DNA from: Moellerella sp963519845
Lineage (GTDB): Bacteria > Pseudomonadota > Gammaproteobacteria > Enterobacterales > Enterobacteriaceae
NCBI GenBank assembly: GCA_963519845.1
Contig: CAUQNX010000001.1
Coordinates: 372,001-436,000 of the forward strand
Length of the DNA stretch: 64,000 bases
Direction: 5' to 3'
Shown here: positions 9,490-18,021 of the stretch, piece after piece
How the letters are laid out: the number at the start of each line of letters is the position of its first letter
Numbering within the stretch: position 1 is the stretch's first letter
Position numbers and translations under genes: made by a program
Notes under the pieces: model-generated
Database searches by the model: none
What the model saw: only the letters and a program-made list of their open reading frames with translations
Told to the model about the DNA's origin: nothing

Positions 9490-9982
9490 TAGGTTATATC
9501 TACCAAGCAATTTGTAAATAAATTTATAGAATCGATTTTACCACATTGCCTCATAAGCTATTAGCACAATTTGAGAACAGGCCTTCATCTTGAAGAAATA
9601 CATAATTAGTCACAAATTAATTTAAACAAAACTATTTATGATAGTTATTTTTGGATATTCTAATACCATTAATTGAAAAATATCTTATAATCTATATTGG
9701 ATGTAGGTAAAAGATAGGAACATCTAACCTCTAGGTATAACACCTTGATAATTATTGGTTTTATATATTAAAAACTGCGGGGGTTGATTTTCAATCATTT
9801 TATATATTTAAAAATCTTTTCTACTTGCAAAGAAATTTTTCTTTATGTAAATGAATAATACAATTAATTACAAAAGTTAAATAGAACATGATTTTCTCTA
9901 TTAAATTCCTATTTCATGTATCTGTTTACATATATTTCATTCCACTTTTAAACACTAGAAATTGTAGGAACAGGAGCAAATC
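9490..9982. other. AT-rich intergenic region
   Basis: It lies between divergent cscR and the FixJ-like gene and should carry both promoters. The only clear element is AGGAG about 7 nt before the ATG at 9983. No gene or strong palindrome was seen. Confidence 0.5.
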
Positions 9983-10615
9983 ATGGATACTAACGTTCAT
10001 GTAATTATAAAAGATGACGATATAACGAAGAACAAGCTGCAATCAATAATAGAATCTTTCGGCGGTCAGGCTAGATTTTATGACAATGAAAGCCTTTTTC
10101 TAAGTACTTACACCTACTCATCAACTAATTCATCAACGGAGTGTTTAATTACATACTTCAAAAATGATGATGAGCGGAAAATAGAAAAACTATATTCGTT
10201 AAAAAATCATGGCCAAATCATGCCTATAATTGTGGTGAGTGATAAACCCTCAGTTGAATTCTGTCGCCAGTCATTCAAAATGGGTGTATTCGAATTTTTT
10301 GCTCTACCATTAAAAAGCGCTGATATATTAGAAGCCATTAATAGTGCAGCTGAAATTTATCAAGTTTCATCAGAACGTTACCAACTGTTCTTAACGCTAT
10401 CTAATAAATTCAAAAAACTCTCGAATAGAGAAAAAGAAGTAATGACGATGATATTGGAAGGTAATACCAGCAAAGAAGCTGCTGAAAAATTATCTCTATC
10501 GCCAAGAACTGTAGAAGTACATCGCTCGAATATCTATACCAAGTTAAAAATAAAATCATTGCCTCAGTTGGTCAATGAATATAGCTATATTACTAATTAC
10601 ACCGGAAATGCCTAA
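9983..10615 (+). CDS. FixJ/NarL-type response-regulator-like protein with degenerate receiver
   Basis: 210 aa. Residues about 5-125 look like a CheY-type receiver and 145-205 are a LuxR-type HTH (LSNREKEVMTMILEGNTSKEAAEKL and RTVEVHRSNIYTKLKI). The acidic pocket (KDDD) is kept, but the phospho-acceptor Asp position holds Tyr in ECLITYFKND, and the conserved Lys before the cis-Pro is Leu (FFALPLKS). It is therefore probably not controlled by ordinary phosphorylation. No histidine kinase is adjacent. A good Shine-Dalgarno (AGGAG) precedes the ATG. Target genes are unknown; the nearby dhaM is a guess only. Confidence 0.75.
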   Translation: MDTNVHVIIKDDDITKNKLQSIIESFGGQARFYDNESLFLSTYTYSSTNSSTECLITYFKNDDERKIEKLYSLKNHGQIMPIIVVSDKPSVEFCRQSFKMGVFEFFALPLKSADILEAINSAAEIYQVSSERYQLFLTLSNKFKKLSNREKEVMTMILEGNTSKEAAEKLSLSPRTVEVHRSNIYTKLKIKSLPQLVNEYSYITNYTGNA

Positions 10616-10903
10616 TATAAATAGGGACAACTTTAGTCGTCTATTCATATTAATTTAATATACTCTTCATTATAATCTAAGAATACAAATAAAAGCAGTA
10701 TATAAAACCACAGATTAACGATGACACAGCTTAAAATCAAAGAGGGGGAGAGTATATATAATTTAAAAATAACGCTGATTTATTGTTAATATAACAATAT
10801 GTCAGCAGTTCTAGCGATAATAAATTATCTTGTTGTATTGATTTTTTTATCGTTATTATCATCTAAAGCTTGCTAGCATTTCAGCTCTGTAGCCTAGCAT
10901 TCA
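10616..10903. other. Non-coding region upstream of dhaM
   Basis: AT-rich with no supported gene. It presumably contains the dhaM promoter. The inverted-repeat leader of dhaM starts at 10904. Confidence 0.45.
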
Positions 10904-10984
10904 ACCAATCATCAGCGTAAAGTGAATTAGTTGAAAAAGACTTATCCACTTTACTATAGATTGAAGGAAACGCTGATGATTGGT
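10904..10984 (+). promoter_or_regulatory. Long inverted-repeat leader hiding the dhaM start codon
   Basis: accaatcatcagcg (10904-10917) is a perfect 14-bp inverted repeat of cgctgatgattggt (10971-10984), whose ATG (10976) starts dhaM. Nested inside, taaagtg (10918-10924) pairs with cacttta (10947-10953). In RNA, the start codon would lie in a stem while the Shine-Dalgarno GAAGGA (10963-10968) sits in a 17-nt bulge. This suggests translational control, or alternatively a DNA-level operator. Confidence 0.6.
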
Positions 10985-12415
10985 CTTGTTATTGTTTCTC
11001 ATAGTAAAATGCTTGCTGATGGGCTGCATCAACTAGCTCAACAGATGCAAAACAACGCATTTTGCCGCATTCAGATTGCCGCAGGCGTTGATGATCCTGA
11101 AAATCCTTTAGGAACTGATGCGATCAAAATTATGGAGGCTATTGAAAGCCTATCTGATGCTCAGCATATTATTCTATTGATGGATCTAGGTAGTGCTATT
11201 TTAAGTGCTGAGACCGCATTAGAGCTCATTGACCCCAGTTTAGCTCAAAAAACGTATCTCTGTTCAGCACCTCTTGTTGAAGGCGCAATTGCGATAACAG
11301 TCGCAGCTTCATCGGGCGCCGATCTCGACAATATTCTTTATGAGGCACATCATGCATTAAGTGCAAAACAGACACAATTGGGCCAACAAATTGAATCTAC
11401 CACTTCAGAAGTTAAACAAACACCAATTGATGCCTGTGCAATCCATACTCAATGCACATTGATTAATCCCAATGGTTTACATGCTCGCCCTGCCGCAAAA
11501 TTAGCCTCAACCCTAGCGCCTTTTAATGCCAAACTCTCCTTAGAAAAAAACCACCAGCGCATCAATCCCAAAAGTATGAGTCAAATTGCACTATTGCAAG
11601 TCCGCCAAGGAGATAAAATTCGTTTATTTGCCAGTGGGATAGAGGCCGAAGCTGCAATTGACGCATTTGATCAACTAGCAGCAACTCATTTTGGCGAGAA
11701 TATCAATAATAACCACTCAACTACTTTCTATGGACAAAAAACGATTGAGCCCGTCATTTTTGGTTATGCTTATCAATGGAAACGCCCTCAGCTTACTTCA
11801 CTCAAAAAATCAGAGACGATTAAAGATTGCAGTGATGAAAAACAAAAAATAGGTTTGGCTCTAAAACAGACCATTGAGAATTTAACGCAGACAATTGAAA
11901 ACGCTAAAAATAAATTTGGCAGCCATATAGCCGATATTTTTGATGGTCATATTTTACTGTTATCCGATGATGAAATTATTCAAGCACTTGATCAGTGTAT
12001 TGAATCAAAACAGTGCAGTGCGCAAATCGCTATTGAACAGGTTTTTTCTGAGCTAAAAGATCAATACCAGCAAATTACAGATCCTTATTTGAATGCACGT
12101 AAATTAGATATTGATGATTTGAAATACCAAATGTTATTTAACTTAACGCAGAAAAATATATCACCTACTGCTTTTGATAAAGTTTCTATATTATTATCCG
12201 ATGAACTATATCCATTTGAAATAATAAAGCTCAATCCAGCCAATATTGCTGCTATCGCATTAAGTAAAGGATCGCCTTATTCTCATAGTGCGATCATTGC
12301 TCGTAAAATGGGTATCCCAATGCTTGTTAATTTAGGTCAGGAGATCTTATCCATTGCGGATAATAGTCGATTAGCGCTCGATCCAATTAATCTCACACTC
12401 AGTATTGAAAATTAA
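10976..12415 (+). CDS. dhaM: PTS-dependent dihydroxyacetone kinase phosphotransferase subunit DhaM
   Basis: 479 aa against 472 in E. coli. Three phosphocarrier domains are visible: an EIIA-Man-like N-terminal domain with active His9 (IVSHS), an HPr domain with His169 (NPNGLHARPAAKL), and a C-terminal EI-like domain with His437 (SPYSHSAIIARKMG). DhaM passes phosphate from the PTS to the ADP bound in DhaL, which with DhaK phosphorylates dihydroxyacetone. The open frame extends to a TTG at 10931, but the ATG at 10976 has GAAGGA about 7 nt upstream and fits the family N-terminus. dhaK and dhaL are not in this window, so dhaM is an orphan here. It is convergent with a DhaR-like gene. Confidence 0.92.
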   Translation: MIGLVIVSHSKMLADGLHQLAQQMQNNAFCRIQIAAGVDDPENPLGTDAIKIMEAIESLSDAQHIILLMDLGSAILSAETALELIDPSLAQKTYLCSAPLVEGAIAITVAASSGADLDNILYEAHHALSAKQTQLGQQIESTTSEVKQTPIDACAIHTQCTLINPNGLHARPAAKLASTLAPFNAKLSLEKNHQRINPKSMSQIALLQVRQGDKIRLFASGIEAEAAIDAFDQLAATHFGENINNNHSTTFYGQKTIEPVIFGYAYQWKRPQLTSLKKSETIKDCSDEKQKIGLALKQTIENLTQTIENAKNKFGSHIADIFDGHILLLSDDEIIQALDQCIESKQCSAQIAIEQVFSELKDQYQQITDPYLNARKLDIDDLKYQMLFNLTQKNISPTAFDKVSILLSDELYPFEIIKLNPANIAAIALSKGSPYSHSAIIARKMGIPMLVNLGQEILSIADNSRLALDPINLTLSIEN

Positions 12416-12422
12416 TGTTATT

Positions 12423-12461
12423 AAGCCTCTTGATCCAGCGCGTCATGGTAAGAGGCTTTTA
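12423..12461 (+). terminator. Terminator of dhaM
   Basis: aagcctctt (12423-12431) / aagaggctt (12450-12458) is a 9-bp perfect stem starting within 10 bp of the dhaM stop and ending in a short T run. It may also act on the converging dhaR-like gene. Confidence 0.7.
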
Positions 12462-12465
12462 ACTA

Positions 12466-13110
12466 TTATTTATATTGCCTAATATCTATCTCATACTGTT
12501 TTATCTTACGCCATAATGTTGTACGCCCAATATTTAATAATTTATACATCTCCTGCATCTTACCTTTACTCAATTTAGCAGCATCAATAATCGCTTCTTT
12601 TTCAATATGCTCAATGGCTAAATTCTGCGGTAATTTCTCAGTGATATTTAAACTATTATCTACTGTTTTATCTATATGATTTTGCAATGATGCAGTTATC
12701 TGCGCTCCAACAGAGTGCGCCAGCGCCATTAATATATCTTGTTGTGTCAGGCTACGCTCATAAAGTGCGACCATGCCACATAACTTACCATCTGGTGTCA
12801 AAATAGGCGCGATATAATAACAGCCATGCTGATGACACTGAGGTTCAGAGAAAGGCGTAAATTGATTTAGACCATCAGTGGTAGATAATTGAATAAAGTA
12901 TTCTTCAGTAGGTATATTGGTAGTGCCATTATGCCAGAGGATCTCACCATGATTATCTAACAGAAAAAACTGTGTTAACTGCTTTTTTATATAAGCCGTT
13001 ACCCTTTTTAATGAAACGCTGCCCACTTCAATTAAAAGAGAACTCGATAAATCACTCGTAAAATGACTATTTTTCTCGGTGGTAAAAAAATGAGATAAAT
13101 CAGCTGACAT
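12466..13110 (-). CDS. Short DhaR-like regulator (GAF plus Fis-type HTH, no AAA+ domain)
   Basis: 214 aa. The C-terminal 50 residues match the end of E. coli DhaR almost motif for motif (EKEAII, then IGRTTLWRKIKQ), a Fis-type HTH. Residues about 35-145 resemble a shortened DhaR GAF domain (FFLLDNHGEIL, ILTPDGKLCGMVAL). The PAS and AAA+ regions of full-length DhaR (639 aa) are absent; there is no Walker A. Its position beside dhaM supports a DhaR origin. E. coli DhaR activates dhaKLM and is controlled by DhaK and DhaL; since neither is nearby and most of the protein is gone, regulation here must differ. It could be a functional minimal regulator or a deletion remnant. Confidence 0.75.
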   Translation of the reverse strand: MSADLSHFFTTEKNSHFTSDLSSSLLIEVGSVSLKRVTAYIKKQLTQFFLLDNHGEILWHNGTTNIPTEEYFIQLSTTDGLNQFTPFSEPQCHQHGCYYIAPILTPDGKLCGMVALYERSLTQQDILMALAHSVGAQITASLQNHIDKTVDNSLNITEKLPQNLAIEHIEKEAIIDAAKLSKGKMQEMYKLLNIGRTTLWRKIKQYEIDIRQYK

Positions 13111-13210
13111 AGAAAATCCTTACTGAATGGTTTTTATGTATTCAATTATCTATGCTTGCTCGTTTCAAAGGATGTTTTAGATCAATAAGCGGGATGAAAA
13201 GAAATGAATG

Positions 13211-13270
13211 AGCATGATCCAGATCAACCAATTAATAAATCACTTTTTAAAGCATGATCTAAATCAATAA
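13211..13270. repeat. Two 20-bp direct repeats 40 bp apart upstream of the dhaR-like gene
   Basis: agcatgatccagatcaacca (13211-13230) and agcatgatctaaatcaataa (13251-13270) agree at 16 of 20 positions with exactly 40 bp between starts, close to four helical turns. They lie about 100-160 bp upstream of the dhaR-like ATG and could bind a regulator. Confidence 0.4.
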
Positions 13271-13305
13271 AAATAAAGCCCACTAACTTAAAGGTCAGCA
13301 GGCTT
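13270..13305 (-). terminator. Terminator of rimO
   Basis: On the minus strand the arms 13294-13305 and 13276-13287 form a 12-bp stem with three G-U pairs and a 6-nt loop, followed by TATTTTTATT. It lies about 30 bp past the rimO stop. Confidence 0.75.
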
Positions 13306-13334
13306 ATAATTTAGCATTTCTTGTGTGTTAAAGA

Positions 13335-14669
13335 TTATCCTTGAATCACAGTTCCCCAAAGATCATATTCATCCGCATGCTCAATGATCACATTGACGAT
13401 ATCTCCTGCTTGTAGATCGAACTGATCATTAAGATAAACTGCACCATCAATTTCTGGTGCATCTGCCATACAACGACCAATAGCGCCTTCTTCATCCACT
13501 TCATCGATGATGACTTTTAGTGTACGACCAATTTTCTCTTGTAATCTTTGCGTCGAAATCCCTTGTTGAAGCTGCATAAAACGATGATAGCGCTCTTCTT
13601 TTATCGCTTCAGGCACCTGATCAGCCAGTTCATTAGCTTTTGCTCCTTCCACTGGGCTATATTGGAAGCAACCAACACGATCTAGCCGCGCTTCAGTGAG
13701 AAAATCTAATAGCATTTGGAAATCCTCTTCTGTCTCGCCGGGGAAGCCAACAATAAAGGTTGAACGTAACGTCAGTTCTGGACAGATTTCACGCCAGCGT
13801 TTAATGCGTTCGAGTGTCCGTTCGACAGAGCCGGGGCGCTTCATCAGCTTTAAAATTTTCGGGCTAGCATGCTGTAGCGGTATATCCAAATAGGGCAAAA
13901 TTTTACCTTCTGCCATTAATGGGATCACATCATCAACATGAGGATAAGGATAGACATAATGCAAACGTACCCAGATATCTAGTTGTGCTAGCTGTTCACA
14001 AAGTGCAACCATGCTAGTTTTTACTGGTTGGCCATCCCAAAATCCTATCTTATGTTTTACATCAACACCATAAGCTGAAGTATCCTGTGAAATAATCAGC
14101 AGCTCTTTAACACCGGCATTCGCTAAACGTTTAGCTTCATTCAGAACATCACCAATCGGACGACTATCTAAATCTCCACGCATCGATGGAATAATGCAGA
14201 AAGTACAACGGTGATTACAACCCTCGGAGATCTTTAAATAAGCATAGTGTTTAGGGGTTAATTTGACGCCTTGCTGCGGCACCAAACTTAAGAAGGGGTC
14301 ATGTTGTGGTTTAGGTACATAGTGATGAACATGCTTAAGCACTTGTTCATAACTGTGAGGGCCGGTGATTTCTAATACTTTAGGATGTATTTCACGGATC
14401 TGATTCTCTTTCGCACCCAGACATCCAGTAACAATCACTTTACCATTTTCATTAAGTGCTTCACCAATAGCTTCTAATGATTCTTGCACTGCGCTATCAA
14501 TAAAACCACAAGTATTGACGATCACTAAATCAGCATCATCATAGCGAGGAACCACTTGATAACCATCTGCACGTAACTCCGTTAAAATACGTTCAGAATC
14601 CACCAAGTTTTTAGGGCAGCCTAATGAAACAAAACCAATTTTGGGTACTTCAGGTGTATTATGGGACAT
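13335..14669 (-). CDS. rimO: Ribosomal protein S12 methylthiotransferase RimO
   Basis: 444 aa, as in E. coli (441). It is a radical-SAM enzyme that methylthiolates an Asp of S12. The N-terminal MTTase domain has the cluster cysteines Cys18, Cys54 and Cys83; the radical-SAM motif CNHRCTFC supplies Cys151, 155 and 158; a C-terminal TRAM domain follows. It is transcribed alone, with a hairpin terminator downstream. The Shine-Dalgarno is weak; the ATG at 14669 is chosen because it gives the family N-terminus (PKIGFVSLGCPKNLVDSE). Confidence 0.95.
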   Translation of the reverse strand: MSHNTPEVPKIGFVSLGCPKNLVDSERILTELRADGYQVVPRYDDADLVIVNTCGFIDSAVQESLEAIGEALNENGKVIVTGCLGAKENQIREIHPKVLEITGPHSYEQVLKHVHHYVPKPQHDPFLSLVPQQGVKLTPKHYAYLKISEGCNHRCTFCIIPSMRGDLDSRPIGDVLNEAKRLANAGVKELLIISQDTSAYGVDVKHKIGFWDGQPVKTSMVALCEQLAQLDIWVRLHYVYPYPHVDDVIPLMAEGKILPYLDIPLQHASPKILKLMKRPGSVERTLERIKRWREICPELTLRSTFIVGFPGETEEDFQMLLDFLTEARLDRVGCFQYSPVEGAKANELADQVPEAIKEERYHRFMQLQQGISTQRLQEKIGRTLKVIIDEVDEEGAIGRCMADAPEIDGAVYLNDQFDLQAGDIVNVIIEHADEYDLWGTVIQG

Positions 14670-15217
14670 TGCTCAAACTCATAAGTATGATTGGAGAATC
14701 AGAGGCAACTTGGCCTACTTGATCGACTTTTATTAGAATTTAAGCTACCGATTTTACCTAGATAGCGGCTAAAATTATAGCCTTATATACATAGAGCGAA
14801 TGAAAATAAACATTCAATTCGGTTGGTCCTATTTATACCAATAGAAAACAAAGCATTAATGTAACCTTGTTAAAAAACGACTTTATTTAATAAAAATACA
14901 ATCCATTAAATATAGCCTTTCGTTTTAATCATCTGATTATTAATTTATCATTACCTAATAAATGATATTCAATTGATTACAGACTAAGATATTAAAAATA
15001 AACTAAAATTAATTCTAATGGATTAGTTAGCCTTATCTGTCACTCATTGAATTGATTTTTTAAAAAAATATTGCCGTGTTATCAATGATAAAGCAATTCA
15101 GAATGTTTCTATTTACTTAACTCACTTTCAATTTTTAATGTTGGAAGAAATGAATTTTTCATTCCATTTAATACCATACTGTAAAAATATATGACTTTAG
15201 TCTTGAATTTTATTAAT
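14670..15217. other. Intergenic region between rimO and the iron locus
   Basis: About 550 bp, very AT-rich, between divergent genes. It should hold the rimO promoter. Apart from the Fur box at its right end I see no gene, repeat or RNA. Confidence 0.5.
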
Positions 15218-15236
15218 AATAATGATTATCATTGTC
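15218..15236 (+). promoter_or_regulatory. Fur box of the iron-uptake operon
   Basis: aataatgattatcattgtc matches the 19-bp Fur consensus GATAATGATTATCATTATC at 17 of 19 positions. It lies 35 bp upstream of the first gene of the iron locus. This implies repression by iron-loaded Fur. Confidence 0.88.
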
Positions 15237-15270
15237 GTTCTATAAATAGAATAAATGCCAAGGATTAATG

Positions 15271-15828
15271 ATGAAACCTGCTTATCATATTGTTTTTTCA
15301 AGTTTAGTGCTGTTTTCTGCCACTGCATTTTCACAAGAATACCCGCTAGGATTACCTGTTATTCAAGATGGTATGGAAATTCAAGGCGTCTATCTACAAC
15401 CTATTACCATGGATACAGAAGAAGGCCATCACGCAATGGCACATCTGGCCGCAGATAAGGCGGATATTCATTTAGAAGCCGATATTCATGCGGTCGAAGA
15501 TAACCTAAATGGTTTTGCTGAAGGTGATTGGATCCCTTATCTAACAATTGAATATACAGTTACAAAACTGGGCGATAAACCTAAAACACAATCAGGTAAA
15601 TTTATGCCAATGGTGGCAAGTGATGGGCCACATTATGGTGAAAATATTAAATTGGATGGCGTCGGTAAATATCGTGTGACTTATAAGATCTATCCACCAT
15701 CTTATAATAAGGATGCCGCTTTCGGTCGTCACATTGATAAAGAGACAGGCGTTGCACCATGGTTTAAACCTTTTGAAACCACATGGGATTTTGACTATGC
15801 GGGCATAGGTCGCAAAGGCAGTTATTAA
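15271..15828 (+). CDS. Periplasmic P19/FetP-type high-affinity iron-transport protein
   Basis: 185 aa with a signal peptide (cleavage after about residue 22, ATAFS/QEYPLG). It belongs to the P19/Tpd family (FetP, FtrA): the N-terminal YPLGLPV, Met- and His-rich metal-site segments, GKFMPMVASDGPHYG and KYRVTYKIYPP are typical. Family members bind Cu and Fe in the periplasm and work with an FTR1 permease. Two adjacent ATGs (15268, 15271) follow AGGA; the second has better spacing. First gene of a Fur-box-preceded operon. Confidence 0.85.
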   Translation: MKPAYHIVFSSLVLFSATAFSQEYPLGLPVIQDGMEIQGVYLQPITMDTEEGHHAMAHLAADKADIHLEADIHAVEDNLNGFAEGDWIPYLTIEYTVTKLGDKPKTQSGKFMPMVASDGPHYGENIKLDGVGKYRVTYKIYPPSYNKDAAFGRHIDKETGVAPWFKPFETTWDFDYAGIGRKGSY

Positions 15829-15931
15829 TCCTTGAGCACGGTGAAGTCTAGAATGCCTATCGCTTAATCAATTGGCGTCGGCATTCTTGCTCATTGTGAG
15901 GAATGAATAACATTATCCATGGATCTATTGG

Positions 15932-16276
15932 ATGAATACAATGAGCAAACTATTTAGCTATCTCTTAATCATAATATCGGCACTTACCATTTCTCAGGCG
16001 ATAGCCGCAGAGAAATATACGGTAAAATTGGAAATGAATAATGGGGATCTAATCCCTAGAGTTCTCGAAGTTCCCGCAAAAACGATTATTCGTATCGAAA
16101 TCAGCAATACAGGTACTGAACCTGCTGAGTTTGAAAGTACAAAATTACGTAAAGAGAAAGTGTTAGCACCGGGTGCCAGTTCGGTTGTGGTTATTGCACC
16201 ATTAAAACCGGGCACTTATACCTTTTTTGATGACTTCCATTTATCCCACCCGAACGGTGAGATTATTGCTAAGTAA
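15932..16276 (+). CDS. Periplasmic cupredoxin-domain protein
   Basis: 114 aa: a signal peptide (cleavage near AIA/AEKYTV, residue 25) and one cupredoxin-like beta-sandwich, as in FtrB proteins and the N-terminal domain of EfeO. The final part (APLKPGTYTFFDDFHLSHPNG) resembles the EfeO cupredoxin domain, which ends similarly but carries different ligands. It probably participates in ferrous iron oxidation or handling for the downstream FTR1 permease. A second in-frame ATG at 15941 is also possible. It lies between the P19 and FTR1 genes. Confidence 0.72.
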   Translation: MNTMSKLFSYLLIIISALTISQAIAAEKYTVKLEMNNGDLIPRVLEVPAKTIIRIEISNTGTEPAEFESTKLRKEKVLAPGASSVVVIAPLKPGTYTFFDDFHLSHPNGEIIAK

Positions 16277-16297
16277 CTGTGTTTAACAGGAAATACT

Positions 16298-17131
16298 ATG
16301 GGGCAGATCCTCTTTGTCATTTGGCGCGAAAGTTTTGAAGCGCTACTTGTTGTCGGTATTATTTATGCTTGGATAAAACGTCATCCAGACGCAAAAAATG
16401 GGATAAAATATCTCTGGAGTGGTGTTGCATTAGGTATTGGCTTATCTATTCTTCTCGCATTGCTTATCTATGGTACTTTCAATGTATTAGATGATACTGA
16501 CCAATCCATTTTTATGATTTTCATGGAAATATTCGCCTGCGTTTTAATTGTGCAGATGGTTTATTGGATGAATAAGAATGGTCGTTCGATGCAAAGCTCA
16601 ATTGAAGCGGGCATTAATCGCAACGCAGAACGTCACTCTTGGTGGGGCGCCCTCTTTATTGTTGCCATTGCTATCGCCAGAGAAGGCAGTGAAATTGTTG
16701 TTTTTCTCTCCAGCTTTATTATGGGATTAAATGCAGAAACCGCGCCCGGATTCTTTATTGAGATGTTCGCAGGTTTATTAGTTGCCGCCTTAACTCTCTA
16801 TCTATTTCTACAAACATATAAATATATCTCGTGGAAAATATTCTTTAATATCACTGGTATCGTTCTACTCTTCTTAGCGCTATCTCTATTATTAAAAGGA
16901 GTTGAAGGTATTTCCAATTTATTGATAGAGAATGATATCTTATTACCTGATTTCTTAATCTATCCAACTTGGGATACAACAAGCTTCCTCGATGATTCAA
17001 GCCTAGTAGGTAATTTTATCTCCTCATTCTTTGCTTATCGCTCTGAGCCTATTGGTTTAAGTGTTGTCACTTTTGCTATTTATTGGGTGGTTATTGCCTT
17101 GCTATTTTATAGAGGAAAGCACAGTGAATAA
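16298..17131 (+). CDS. FTR1/EfeU-family iron permease
   Basis: 277 aa, about seven transmembrane helices. It carries the two RExxE iron-binding motifs that define the family: WRESFEALL (residues 9-17) and AREGSEIVVF (near 127). E. coli EfeU and yeast Ftr1p carry oxidised iron across the membrane using these motifs. AGGA precedes the ATG. The stop codon overlaps the GTG start of the next gene by 8 nt, indicating translational coupling. Confidence 0.9.
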   Translation: MGQILFVIWRESFEALLVVGIIYAWIKRHPDAKNGIKYLWSGVALGIGLSILLALLIYGTFNVLDDTDQSIFMIFMEIFACVLIVQMVYWMNKNGRSMQSSIEAGINRNAERHSWWGALFIVAIAIAREGSEIVVFLSSFIMGLNAETAPGFFIEMFAGLLVAALTLYLFLQTYKYISWKIFFNITGIVLLFLALSLLLKGVEGISNLLIENDILLPDFLIYPTWDTTSFLDDSSLVGNFISSFFAYRSEPIGLSVVTFAIYWVVIALLFYRGKHSE

Positions 17132-18011
17132 TAGTGTCAAAGCGATAATTGCAATTCTGCTGCTGGGATTAATAAATCCGATGGGCTATGCCAAAGCGCT
17201 GCGATCGCCGGTACAAACTGGAGATGAGATTATTATTGCTAAAGGTGATATTCCGACACCCGCTAAATATAAACAAACTATTGCTACATATCTTGGCTAT
17301 GTTGTTTCCCAATTGGGAGAGATGAATCAACAACTCGAAAAAATGAATAACGCCATTAAAACGAAAGATCTTCTTCAAGCGCAAAATGCCTATATCTTAG
17401 CCCATCAATACTATGAGACTGTTCGTCCTATCATTATGCTATTTGGTAATACAGATCGCGTGATCAATCCACGAGCAGATCACTATTTAGCCGCTGAGCA
17501 AGATCATCGTTTTATTGGTTTTCATCAAATCGAATATTTATTATTTAGCCAAAGAGATCTCACTAAAGCACAACCTGCAGCGGAAGCGCTATTGGCTAAA
17601 ACCAAAGATCTAAAAAAACGAGTCGAGATCGAAGATATTCAAATTCCTAAAATGGTTCAAGCATCGGCAGATTTTATGGAGATTATCTTAGAAATAAAAC
17701 TCGCAGGTAAAGAGAATATCTATAGCCAATCTGATCTCACGGATATTGCGGCTAATATTAGTGGTTCAGAAGTGATTATCAAGCATATTACCCCTTTTAT
17801 TAGCTCGGAGATCCTTACTCCAATCAATGCTGGTTATGAATCTATTAATAAAATCCTTGGTGATTATCAGCAAAAAAAGGGCATTTATCTTCCTTTCTCT
17901 CAACTCACTGAGACAGATAAGATGAAATTATTTTCTCTGATAACGCAACAGGCTGAGCGTTTAGCAAAACTCAGAGCCATCATGAATGTTGATGTTTATT
18001 ATAAATATTAG
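17124..18011 (+). CDS. EfeO-type M75/imelysin-domain periplasmic protein (no cupredoxin domain)
   Basis: 295 aa from a GTG at 17124. That start has AGAGGA 7 nt upstream and gives a clean signal peptide (cleavage near GYAKA, residue 21); an upstream ATG would read through the permease gene. The M75 domain is marked by the HxxE motif in GFHQIEYLLF (near residue 131). In E. coli EfeO the cupredoxin and M75 domains are fused; here they are separate genes flanking the permease. Presumed role is periplasmic iron binding and delivery. Confidence 0.82.
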   Translation: MNNSVKAIIAILLLGLINPMGYAKALRSPVQTGDEIIIAKGDIPTPAKYKQTIATYLGYVVSQLGEMNQQLEKMNNAIKTKDLLQAQNAYILAHQYYETVRPIIMLFGNTDRVINPRADHYLAAEQDHRFIGFHQIEYLLFSQRDLTKAQPAAEALLAKTKDLKKRVEIEDIQIPKMVQASADFMEIILEIKLAGKENIYSQSDLTDIAANISGSEVIIKHITPFISSEILTPINAGYESINKILGDYQQKKGIYLPFSQLTETDKMKLFSLITQQAERLAKLRAIMNVDVYYKY

Positions 18012-18021
18012 GGTATTAAAA

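Noticed and set aside
9784..9797. FNR-like ttgattttcaatca upstream of the FixJ-like gene
   Set aside because: Half-site spacing is wrong by one base against TTGAT-N4-ATCAA.
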